18,751 nt of DNA from Bacteroidales bacterium UBA6428 (GTDB lineage: Bacteria; Bacteroidota; Bacteroidia; Bacteroidales; UBA932), in assembly GCA_002437305.1 (NCBI GenBank), contig DJOW01000025.1, forward strand, positions 1-18,751, given 5' to 3'. Position numbers and translations under genes: made by a program. Shown piece after piece: positions 6,547 through 13,362 of the stretch. The notes under the pieces are model-generated. The model ran no database searches, was not told where the DNA came from, and worked only from the letters and a program-made list of their open reading frames with translations. Position 1 is the first letter of the stretch. Every line of letters starts with the position of its first letter.

Positions 6547-7371
6547 ATGGAAACGAACGTAAAAACAGTGCTGGTGACCGGAGGGAGCGGCGGAATCGGA
6601 GCCGCTACCGCGCGGTTGCTGTGTGATGCCGGGATCACGGTCTATGCGGCGTCAAGGAGCGGCAAGGCTCCGGAGGGATATTCACAGAACGGGAATATGA
6701 TTCCTGTGGTGATGGATGTCAATGACGCACAGGCCATCGCTGCTGTTGTTGGAAGGATTGTCAGGGAGCGGGAAAGTCTGGACGCCGTGGTCTGCAACGC
6801 AGGGAACGGGATCGCCGGCCCTATTGAGGAAACTTCCATCGAAGAGATCGAGGCGCAATATTCAACGACATTCTATGGAGTCGTGAAGACGGTCCAGGCC
6901 TGTCTGCCGGTGTTCCGCCGCCAAGGACACGGGCGTGTGGTGACGGTGTCTTCCGTGGCGGCTCTCGCTCCGCTGCCGTTCCAGGGTTATTACTCCTGCG
7001 TGAAGGCTGGAATATTACAGCTAACAAAGGCGTTGGCCATTGAGACAAAGGAATTCGGGGTGCAATGCTGCGTCGTGATGCCGGGTGATGTCAAGACCGG
7101 GTTCACGAAGGCCCGACGTGTGGCCTTGAAGACCCAAAGTGAGGATTCTCCTTACCACAAAGGCTGCGTGAAGGCTGTGGCGGACATGGCCAGGGACGAG
7201 GATGGGGGCATGAGCCCGGAAGTGATAGGCAAAGCGATCCTCCGCCAGCTTTGCAGGAAGAGAATGAGTCCCGAGATCACCCCGACGTTTCTTTACAGCC
7301 TGCTGGTCTTTTTGATCCGCCGCCTGCCCCAAAGGCTTGTCCTGCGGGTTATCGGCCGGATGTACTCCTGA
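6547..7371 (+). CDS. short-chain dehydrogenase/reductase (classical SDR)
   Basis: A 274-residue NAD(P)-dependent oxidoreductase. T11-G-G-S-G-G-I-G18 is the Rossmann dinucleotide-binding loop, NAG at 84-86 is the structural motif, S136 is the catalytic serine, and Y149-x3-K153 is the catalytic pair. R37 after the second strand (AASRSGK) suggests preference for NADP(H). The C-terminal end (about 235-274) has a hydrophobic stretch with basic flanks, often seen in SDRs acting on lipids or retinol-like substrates, but the substrate is unknown. I chose the ATG at 6547 because the fold begins immediately after it; an upstream in-frame ATG at 6481 would lie beyond the -7 promoter box. The TGA stop abuts the convergent CDF gene with no gap. 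Confidence 0.88.
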   Translation: METNVKTVLVTGGSGGIGAATARLLCDAGITVYAASRSGKAPEGYSQNGNMIPVVMDVNDAQAIAAVVGRIVRERESLDAVVCNAGNGIAGPIEETSIEEIEAQYSTTFYGVVKTVQACLPVFRRQGHGRVVTVSSVAALAPLPFQGYYSCVKAGILQLTKALAIETKEFGVQCCVVMPGDVKTGFTKARRVALKTQSEDSPYHKGCVKAVADMARDEDGGMSPEVIGKAILRQLCRKRMSPEITPTFLYSLLVFLIRRLPQRLVLRVIGRMYS

Positions 7372-8265
7372 TCATTGGGAATCGTCTTCCGGCTCAAGGT
7401 GGAGAGAGATCTGAGTCTCCGCGCCGAATTTCTTTCTGAGGGCATTCTCCACTTTCTTGGATATGTCGTGCGCCTGCCTGAGGGATATTTCGGAATCCAG
7501 AACGAGATGGCCTTCCATTATTATTCCGGGGCCTTCACGCCTTGTCTTCAGCTCGTGCAGATCAACGACACCTTGCACGGACTTGGCCGTTGCCACGATC
7601 TGCCGCTCTACCTCGTCAGGAAGCGACACGTCCAGAAGCTCCTTGACCGCCGGCACGGACATCCTCACAGCCATGACAAGAATGAATATGCTTATGATGC
7701 AGGCTGTTATCGGGTCAAGTATGACAAATTTGTCTCCAAGGAATATGGCCCCTCCGATTCCTGCAAGCGAGCCGACGGAGGACAGCGCGTCGGAGCGGTG
7801 GTGCCATGCGTTGGCGATCATCATCGGGCTGTTCAGGGCCATGCCTTGGATGACTGTGTAGTGGTAGAGCGCTTCTTTTAGAACTATCGAGGCCACAGCG
7901 GCCCAAAGCGCTATCATGCCCGGCGGGCTGACATGCTCTCCGCCGAGTATGGCTTTGATCTTCGCGATGCCCCCGGTCATCAGGTTGACTGCCACAACGA
8001 TCAGCATCAGGCTGATTATCAGCGTGGCGAATGTCTCGAATTTGCCGTGTCCGTAGTCGTGGTCCTTGTCCCTTCCCTTGGCTGAGATCTTCACGAAGAC
8101 AATCACGATGATGTCGCTCAAAAGATCTGACAGAGAGTGGATTCCGTCCGCGATCATCGCGCTGGAGCGTCCAATTACTCCGGCGAAGATCTTGAACACG
8201 GTCAGAATTATGTTGACGAGAGACCCTATCAGCGTCGCGATGGTCACCTTTGCTGTCCTGTCCAT
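7372..8265 (-). CDS. cation diffusion facilitator (CDF) metal efflux protein
   Basis: A 297-residue divalent-metal/proton antiporter of the inner membrane. Six transmembrane helices occupy about residues 10-200 and a cytoplasmic ferredoxin-like domain follows (about 205-295). The transport site is of HD-HD type: H43-x3-D47 in helix 2 and H155-x3-D159 in helix 5, the pattern typical of zinc-selective CDFs rather than manganese ones. D68-x2-H-D-Y-G-H-G-K-F-E is the conserved loop after helix 2. The ATG overlaps the NhaC TAA as TAATG, so it is the second gene of an operon with an Na+/H+ antiporter. Its stop codon directly abuts that of the convergent dehydrogenase, so there is no room for a terminator outside the coding sequences. 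Confidence 0.92.
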   Translation of the reverse strand: MDRTAKVTIATLIGSLVNIILTVFKIFAGVIGRSSAMIADGIHSLSDLLSDIIVIVFVKISAKGRDKDHDYGHGKFETFATLIISLMLIVVAVNLMTGGIAKIKAILGGEHVSPPGMIALWAAVASIVLKEALYHYTVIQGMALNSPMMIANAWHHRSDALSSVGSLAGIGGAIFLGDKFVILDPITACIISIFILVMAVRMSVPAVKELLDVSLPDEVERQIVATAKSVQGVVDLHELKTRREGPGIIMEGHLVLDSEISLRQAHDISKKVENALRKKFGAETQISLHLEPEDDSQ

Positions 8266-9560
8266 TATGAGTAGCGTTTAGGAAGTCTGAATATGATTGA
8301 GAAGCAAGCCACCGCGCACAGCACGAAAGGGTAGTATAGACACGGTATGATCGCCGCCGCCGAGATCCCGGCGAATCCCGAGGCCATCAGCAGCTGCGCT
8401 CCGTAGGGGATGATGCCTTGCACGACGCAGGAGAACGTGTCCAGAAGGCTGGCGGATTTCCTCGGGTCAAGCCCGAATTTCTTGGTGATGTCACGGGCTA
8501 TGTCCCCGGTCGTAAGAATCGCTATCGTGTTGTTGGCCGTACAGAAGTTCGATAATCCGACTAGCCCCGCGATGCTGAACTCCGCGCCGCGTTTCCCTTT
8601 GATGCCCTTTGTCAAACCATTGATTATGAAGTCTATGCCGCCGTTGTGCCGGATCAGTTCCAGCATTCCTCCGGAAAGCATGGTCACGATGATCAGTTCG
8701 CCCATCCCGGCGATTCCGTCCCCGACACTGCCGAGGAATCCTAGCCAGGTCATTCCGTTGATGAATCCGATCGCTGCACTGAGCACCAGACCTATTCCGA
8801 GTACAAGAAGGACATTCAGCCCGCAGAGTGCCAGCACGATGACAGACAGATAGGGGATGAGTTTGACATATTCAATCTCCCCGATTTCGGGAGTGGCTAT
8901 GTGGTTGAATCCGATGGCGATGTAGATGATTGTGACGATCAGCGCCGCCGGACCGCAGATCCAGATGTTGGCCTTGAACTTGTCGGACATCGAGCAGCCC
9001 TGGGATGTGGTCGAGGCGATCGTGGTGTCCGAGATGAAGGACAGGTTGTCGCCGAAAAACGCGCCTCCGACTATCAACCCGGTCAGCATCGCGAGAGACA
9101 GTCCTGATTGTTCCGCCAATCCGGAGGCTATCGGAACCAGCGCGACCACAGTCCCGACGCTAGTGCCGATCGCCATCGAGATGAAGCAGGCGGCAAGAAA
9201 CAACCCGGCCAGCAGCCATTTCCCCGGCAGAATCGTAAGCGTGAGATTGACAGTCGCCTCCACGCTGCCGATGGCCTTCGCCGTCGTGGCGAACGCCCCA
9301 GCCATCACGAAGATCCAGATCATCAGCAGAACGTTCTTGTTGCCCGCCCCGCCGGAGAATATGCAGATTCTATCGTTCACTGAGCCTTTTGTGATCAGCG
9401 TCGCATAAATCGACGCGATCAGGAACGCCGAAGCCACCGGCACCTTGTAGAAGTCATGCGCCACCAGCGACGACACCAGATAAGTCACCAAAAACACCGC
9501 CAGCGGACTAAGCGCCAGCCAGCCGTTCATCCTTTGTCTTGCAAGTTCGTTCTTCTCCAT
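8265..9560 (-). CDS. nhaC: Na+/H+ antiporter, NhaC family
   Basis: A polytopic inner-membrane antiporter of 431 residues from the ATG at 9560. The block GGAFFGDNLSFISDTTIASTTSQGCSMSDKF, which contains the conserved acidic and polar residues of the transport site, is characteristic of NhaC. AIGTSVGTVVALVPIA and GLSNFCTANNTIAIL are further family blocks, and many hydrophobic helices are evident. A longer frame could begin at TTG 9572, but that TTG is part of the -7 box, so the ATG is preferred. It exports Na+ in exchange for protons, or could exchange malate/lactate as some members do; that cannot be separated here. It is translationally coupled with the downstream CDF gene. Confidence 0.88.
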   Translation of the reverse strand: MEKNELARQRMNGWLALSPLAVFLVTYLVSSLVAHDFYKVPVASAFLIASIYATLITKGSVNDRICIFSGGAGNKNVLLMIWIFVMAGAFATTAKAIGSVEATVNLTLTILPGKWLLAGLFLAACFISMAIGTSVGTVVALVPIASGLAEQSGLSLAMLTGLIVGGAFFGDNLSFISDTTIASTTSQGCSMSDKFKANIWICGPAALIVTIIYIAIGFNHIATPEIGEIEYVKLIPYLSVIVLALCGLNVLLVLGIGLVLSAAIGFINGMTWLGFLGSVGDGIAGMGELIIVTMLSGGMLELIRHNGGIDFIINGLTKGIKGKRGAEFSIAGLVGLSNFCTANNTIAILTTGDIARDITKKFGLDPRKSASLLDTFSCVVQGIIPYGAQLLMASGFAGISAAAIIPCLYYPFVLCAVACFSIIFRLPKRYS

Positions 9561-9569
9561 AATCGCGGA

Positions 9570-9577
9570 CAAAGTTA
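9570..9577 (-). promoter_or_regulatory. -7 promoter box of the nhaC-CDF operon
   Basis: TAACTTTG on the minus strand, a perfect match, ending 9 nt before the ATG at 9560. The leader would be only a few bases long. Confidence 0.6.
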
Positions 9578-9583
9578 GCGATC

Positions 9584-9638
9584 ATAATCGGAATAAAAAG
9601 AGAATATTTGTGAATCTTCATAGTTATAATTGGAATAA
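9584..9638. repeat. 13-bp direct repeat in the nhaC/DUF3298 divergent promoter region
   Basis: ATAATCGGAATAA at 9584-9596 and ATAATTGGAATAA at 9626-9638 differ at one base and are 42 bp apart (four helical turns). They lie just upstream of the two divergent -7 boxes, so a regulator contacting both is possible. Confidence 0.35.
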
Positions 9639-9642
9639 TGCC

Positions 9643-9650
9643 TACATTTG
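9643..9650 (+). promoter_or_regulatory. -7 promoter box of the DUF3298 gene
   Basis: TACATTTG, a perfect TAnnTTTG, 14 nt before the ATG at 9665. It excludes the upstream in-frame ATG at 9638 as the start. Confidence 0.55.
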
Positions 9651-9664
9651 TCGAAGATCAAATT

Positions 9665-10492
9665 ATGATTGCTATGAACAACGAGATTCTGACTTTTGCG
9701 GCGGTGGCGGGAACGCTTGCCTTGGGGCCGGTCTCCTGCTCCGACAGGGTTACGGAGGTCACCACCTACGAGAACAACTATGAGCAGACACTTGTCCAGG
9801 ATGACTCGGCGTCGGTGCGGATCAGCCATTCAATTGAATATTACAAGTCACTCAAAGGCTCCAAGGCTCTGCGCGGGAAGATCAACGACGCCATCGTCAG
9901 ATGCTGCTTCGGAGAGGAATATGCCGGGCTGACTGTCGAGGAGGCTTCTGATGCCGTTTCCGACACTTTAATAGCTGGCTATCAGAAAGATGCCGGGCAG
10001 AGTTATGAGGAATATCTTGCATATTCCAAAGATAATGGGGACGATGACTATTGGAATCCGGCCACATTCTGCAACTGGTGCTATAGTACAGCCGGAAGTC
10101 TAGGTGAGAGGTTTATGAATCTCCAGACCTATCAAGTGTCCAGCGAGAGCTACACCGGCGGCGCGCACGGGATGTATTACTCTATACCGTACATCATTGA
10201 CATGAAGACCGGAGTGATCGTGACAGAGAACGATTTGTTCAAGCCTGGCTATGTCCCTCCTGTAACCGTACTGATCAAGGACCGGTTGGAGCAAGAGCAG
10301 GGAACTCTTGCGTTCGAGGGAATGTACCAGGAAGGAATGGTGCCTAACGGAAAGTGCGGTGTCTCCATGAATGGCGTCACGTGGTACTACCAGCCTTACG
10401 AGATTGCCAGTTACGCCGAGGGGATAATAGAGGTTACGGTAGCATGGTCGAACCTAAGGCCTTATCTGAATCCTGGATATTCAGAGTTCTAG
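9665..10492 (+). CDS. exported DUF3298 (RsiV-like C-terminal) domain protein
   Basis: About 275 residues. A short hydrophobic leader (ILTFAAVAGTLALG) ends at C25 followed by Ser-Asp, suggesting a lipoprotein. The lipobox PVSC is poor, and the leader has no Lys or Arg before the hydrophobic core, so export class is uncertain. The mature part has the DUF4163-like region (residues about 45-140, IEYYKSLKG through NWCYSTAG) and then the DUF3298 signature GGAHGMYYSIPYIIDMKTG (about 164-182) with ENDLF, ending with WYYQPYEIASYAEGIIEVTVAWSNL, the typical C-terminus. In Bacillus RsiV this domain binds lysozyme; in Bacteroidota free-standing copies have no settled role. ATG 9665 (or 9674) is chosen because of the -7 box. 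Its TAG shares bases with the convergent antiporter stop. Confidence 0.8.
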   Translation: MIAMNNEILTFAAVAGTLALGPVSCSDRVTEVTTYENNYEQTLVQDDSASVRISHSIEYYKSLKGSKALRGKINDAIVRCCFGEEYAGLTVEEASDAVSDTLIAGYQKDAGQSYEEYLAYSKDNGDDDYWNPATFCNWCYSTAGSLGERFMNLQTYQVSSESYTGGAHGMYYSIPYIIDMKTGVIVTENDLFKPGYVPPVTVLIKDRLEQEQGTLAFEGMYQEGMVPNGKCGVSMNGVTWYYQPYEIASYAEGIIEVTVAWSNLRPYLNPGYSEF

Positions 10493-12738
10493 TCAGACTC
10501 GAGCTCACCCACGTTTCCCGCGATCCAGACCGTGTCGCCTACCTGGAACTTGAAATCCGGTTCCGGGTTGGTGATGAACTTTGAGCCGCGGAGCACGCTG
10601 ATGACCATGCAGTGATATTTCCTGAGATTCAAGCCCGTCAATGTCTTTCCCGTCAAGAAGGAGTCCGCTGTCAGAACCTCGGGCTTGATCCTGAAACCGG
10701 CGCCCGATTCTTGTGTCGCGCGCACGGTCGCTCCCGCGAACATATTCTTCAATGACTCCAACTGCGTGGAAGTTCCCACCGCCAGCAGCTCGTCTCCAGG
10801 GAACAGGACCACATCGCCTGACGGAACGATGATGTGCTGGTCTCCGCGGTTGATCTTTATGATGTTCGCACCGGTCTCGGCCCGCAGCGGAATGTCCTTG
10901 AGGGCTACCCCGGCATAGGCTGAGTTTTGCCCGATGGTCAAGGTTTCGGTGTGGACATCATAGTCAGCGAGCTTCTGGCTGACGGATGATGACACGGGTT
11001 TGCTGCGGCGCTCATCCTCCTCCTTCTCGTTGTAGTTGGAGAGGAAGCGCGTCTCGATCGCTGAGTACCTGTGGATTGACTGCCGCGCGAACAATATGAA
11101 GATGATTCCCGCGAAGAAGATCGCGAGGACAGTCCAACCTGCCAGATGAAAATACGATGAAAGGACAGCAAGGACGATTCCCACCGCAAGGAAGGACCTG
11201 GCCAGAATCAGTCCCATCAAAGGCCAGACATTGCTCTCCTTCTCTTTAAGAAGTTTTGGGGCTGATTTGCTGATTGATCCGGAATGAACGCCTAGTCCGA
11301 AAAGGAACGGGAGCATCACGAGAAGCGTTATTCCTACCTCTATCGCTTTCTGGATGGTCGAGTCCAGTTCCGGCAACAGTTTTCCGACGACAGGCCTGAG
11401 ATAGAGTTTTGACCCGATGTAGATTGCGATGAGGACCACGCCATAGAGGATTATCCGGGTGAAGTAGGCGTTGAGCAAGGATTTCCATTCACTGTGCTCG
11501 GCGGCGGTCGCCCGCTTGCCTGAATCGTTCATCTGCTGTAGCCTTTTGATCCATGAAGCCGGGAGCCGCTTGCATAAAAGATTGTAGCACGGGTCGGCCA
11601 GCTTGATCATGAAAGGAGTCGTGAAAGTCGTGATGACGGAGACAGAGATTATCACCGGGTAGATGAAGTCCCGCATCACGCCAAGATTGCAGCCTACCCC
11701 GGCTATGATGAAACCGAACTCTCCGAGCTGGGCGAGGCTGAAGCCTGTGTGTACCGCGTTGTCCAGGCCGTTTCCAGTCAGGATTATCCCGGTCCCTGCG
11801 AAGATGATGTGGCTCACGACCACTATGATGGCGATGAGGAGTATCACCGGCCAATGCTCCGCGATGACCGAAGGGGAGACCATCATTCCGACGGAGACAA
11901 AGAATATCGCGCCGAACAGGTTCTTGATAGGCTCCACAATGTGGTCGATGTGCTCGCTTTCCGAGGTTTCGGCAAGGATTGAACCCATTACGAATGCGCC
12001 AAGGGCTGAAGAGAATCCGACCGAAATGGCAAGCGCGACCATTCCGAAGCAAAGTCCCAGGCTGACGATCAGTAGTATCTCGTCACTTAGGTATTTCTTG
12101 GCCTTCTTCAGCAATGTCGGGATGACATAAATCCCGACCAGAAACCACAGGATCAGGAAAAAGGCCAGCTTGGCGATGTTCATGACAAGCTCCTTCCCGG
12201 CGAAAGTCTGTGAGACTGCCATTGTCGAGAGAAGCACCATCAGCAGAATCGCTATCAGATCCTCCACTACAAGTGTCCCGAACACCACTCCGGCGTAGGG
12301 CTTGTTCTTAAGCCCAAGATCCTCGTAGGATTTCAGCACCACAATCGTTGACGACATTGACAGCAGACCGCCCAGGAATACACTTTCCATAAAGCTCCAG
12401 GACAGGGCCTGCGCGGTGACAAAACCAATGATGAACACGCCGACGAATTTGATCGCCGCCGTGACGATCGCGCTGCCGCCGACTTTCAGCAACTTCTTGA
12501 AGCTGAACTCGAGGCCAAGGCCGAACATGAGGAAGATTATGCCGATCTCCGACCATTGCTGCACGGTCGCCTCGCTGGAGACTCCGGGAAAGAAACTGAC
12601 GTTCGGGCCGATGAGGAACCCTGCAAGGATATAACCAATTATGAGAGGCTGCTTCAAGGCCTTTGAGATTATGGTGAACACTCCGGCCGAAATAAGGATC
12701 ACGGCCAGGTCTCGTACAATGTTCATTTCGTCAGACAT
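10489..12738 (-). CDS. CPA2-type cation:proton antiporter with two RCK_C domains
   Basis: A 749-residue membrane protein. Residues about 5-400 form the Na+/H+ exchanger (CPA2/KefB-like) domain with about a dozen helices, including LIGYILAGFLIGPNVSFFPG and GLSLAQLGEFGFIIAG. Residues about 420-570 add further hydrophobic helices not present in KefB. The C-terminal part carries two RCK_C (TrkA-C) domains, about 592-665 (VALKDIPLRAETGANIIKINRG) and about 678-745 (GKTLTGLNLRKYHCMVISVLRG). There is no NAD-binding Rossmann RCK_N domain, so control by NADH or glutathione adducts as in KefB/KefC is unlikely; ligand gating through RCK_C (for example by cyclic di-AMP, known for some RCK_C proteins) is possible. 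It likely exchanges K+ or Na+ for H+. The promoter is about 75 bp upstream. Confidence 0.88.
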   Translation of the reverse strand: MSDEMNIVRDLAVILISAGVFTIISKALKQPLIIGYILAGFLIGPNVSFFPGVSSEATVQQWSEIGIIFLMFGLGLEFSFKKLLKVGGSAIVTAAIKFVGVFIIGFVTAQALSWSFMESVFLGGLLSMSSTIVVLKSYEDLGLKNKPYAGVVFGTLVVEDLIAILLMVLLSTMAVSQTFAGKELVMNIAKLAFFLILWFLVGIYVIPTLLKKAKKYLSDEILLIVSLGLCFGMVALAISVGFSSALGAFVMGSILAETSESEHIDHIVEPIKNLFGAIFFVSVGMMVSPSVIAEHWPVILLIAIIVVVSHIIFAGTGIILTGNGLDNAVHTGFSLAQLGEFGFIIAGVGCNLGVMRDFIYPVIISVSVITTFTTPFMIKLADPCYNLLCKRLPASWIKRLQQMNDSGKRATAAEHSEWKSLLNAYFTRIILYGVVLIAIYIGSKLYLRPVVGKLLPELDSTIQKAIEVGITLLVMLPFLFGLGVHSGSISKSAPKLLKEKESNVWPLMGLILARSFLAVGIVLAVLSSYFHLAGWTVLAIFFAGIIFILFARQSIHRYSAIETRFLSNYNEKEEDERRSKPVSSSVSQKLADYDVHTETLTIGQNSAYAGVALKDIPLRAETGANIIKINRGDQHIIVPSGDVVLFPGDELLAVGTSTQLESLKNMFAGATVRATQESGAGFRIKPEVLTADSFLTGKTLTGLNLRKYHCMVISVLRGSKFITNPEPDFKFQVGDTVWIAGNVGELESD

Positions 12739-12776
12739 TTCTCGCTCGTTTAGTGATTGGCAATTAACAATCTGTC

Positions 12777-12800
12777 AGCGGCGGCATATTCTCAGCCGCT
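12777..12800 (-). promoter_or_regulatory. hairpin in the 5' leader of the antiporter mRNA
   Basis: AGCGGC (12777-12782) and GCCGCT (12795-12800) are reverse complements with a 12-nt loop. They lie between the -7 box at 12811-12818 and the ATG at 12738, near the 5' end of the predicted leader. Confidence 0.35.
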
Positions 12801-12810
12801 TCCGGGAAGG

Positions 12811-12818
12811 CAAATTTA
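12811..12818 (-). promoter_or_regulatory. -7 promoter box of the CPA2 antiporter gene
   Basis: TAAATTTG on the minus strand, a perfect match. It gives a leader of roughly 65-70 nt, the longest leader predicted with confidence in this window. Confidence 0.5.
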
Positions 12819-12873
12819 CGGAATAATTTACTGAATAGATTGGCTGTTCATCCAAACATCCACGATTTTTATG

Positions 12874-12881
12874 TATGTTTG
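12874..12881 (+). promoter_or_regulatory. -7 promoter box of the gtrA-like gene
   Basis: TATGTTTG, a perfect TAnnTTTG, ending 19 nt before the ATG at 12901. It rules out the in-frame ATG at 12871, which lies upstream of the expected transcript start. Confidence 0.55.
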
Positions 12882-12900
12882 CCGTCCGAAACACAGAGTG

Positions 12901-13362
12901 ATGAGCAAACCGTGGTTTAGATTGGTCAAAAGATTCGCAGAGTTTTCCGCGTCGAGCCTTATCGGGACGACTGTGGACACGGTTGTGCTCTGGGTGTTCT
13001 CGAAATGGGTATTCAGTTCTTATGTAGGGGAGTACATAGTCTCGCCGGCAATCTCGTTCGAGTGCGCTGCCGTGACGAATTTTGTGGTGGCCTATTTCTT
13101 TATCTGGAAGGACAGGGTGTCGTGCCGCAGCAGAAGGTCATTCTTCCGGCATCTTGGCGGCTACAATCTTTCCTGCATCGGGGCGTTTCTTGTGAAGATG
13201 GCGTTCCTTCTTCTTATCCAAAGAATTTTCCGCTGGAATGTGGTATGGTGCAACCTTCTGGCGCTGTGCGTGTCGGGAGGGTTGAACTTCTTTATGAGCG
13301 AAAGGGTGGTCTTCCGCAGGAAGAAGGCGCTTCCTCCACACAAGATCGAGAAGGAGGGCTAG
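12901..13362 (+). CDS. GtrA-like membrane protein
   Basis: A 153-residue protein with four predicted transmembrane helices and basic loops. It matches the GtrA/DPMS transmembrane family: an N-terminal RFAEFSASSLIGTTVDTVVLWV helix, NFVVAYFFIWKDRV after the second helix, and a C-terminal NFFMSERVVFRRKK. Family members are thought to help flip or position polyprenyl-linked sugars in cell-wall or O-antigen glycosylation. No glycosyltransferase is adjacent in this window, so the partner is unknown. The gene stands alone between a divergent antiporter and a convergent ThrE gene. The start was set by the upstream -7 box; the MSKPWFRLV start also gives the usual family length. Its TAG overlaps the opposing thrE stop. 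Confidence 0.85.
   Translation: MSKPWFRLVKRFAEFSASSLIGTTVDTVVLWVFSKWVFSSYVGEYIVSPAISFECAAVTNFVVAYFFIWKDRVSCRSRRSFFRHLGGYNLSCIGAFLVKMAFLLLIQRIFRWNVVWCNLLALCVSGGLNFFMSERVVFRRKKALPPHKIEKEG

Noticed and set aside
9561..9572. TTG start extending NhaC by four codons
   Set aside because: The TTG is the end of the -7 box TAACTTTG, so it cannot be in the transcript.
9638..9664. Upstream in-frame ATG for the DUF3298 gene
   Set aside because: It precedes the perfect -7 box TACATTTG, so the transcript should start downstream of it.
12871..12900. Upstream in-frame ATG for the gtrA-like gene
   Set aside because: It precedes the -7 box TATGTTTG and would add ten residues not expected in the family.
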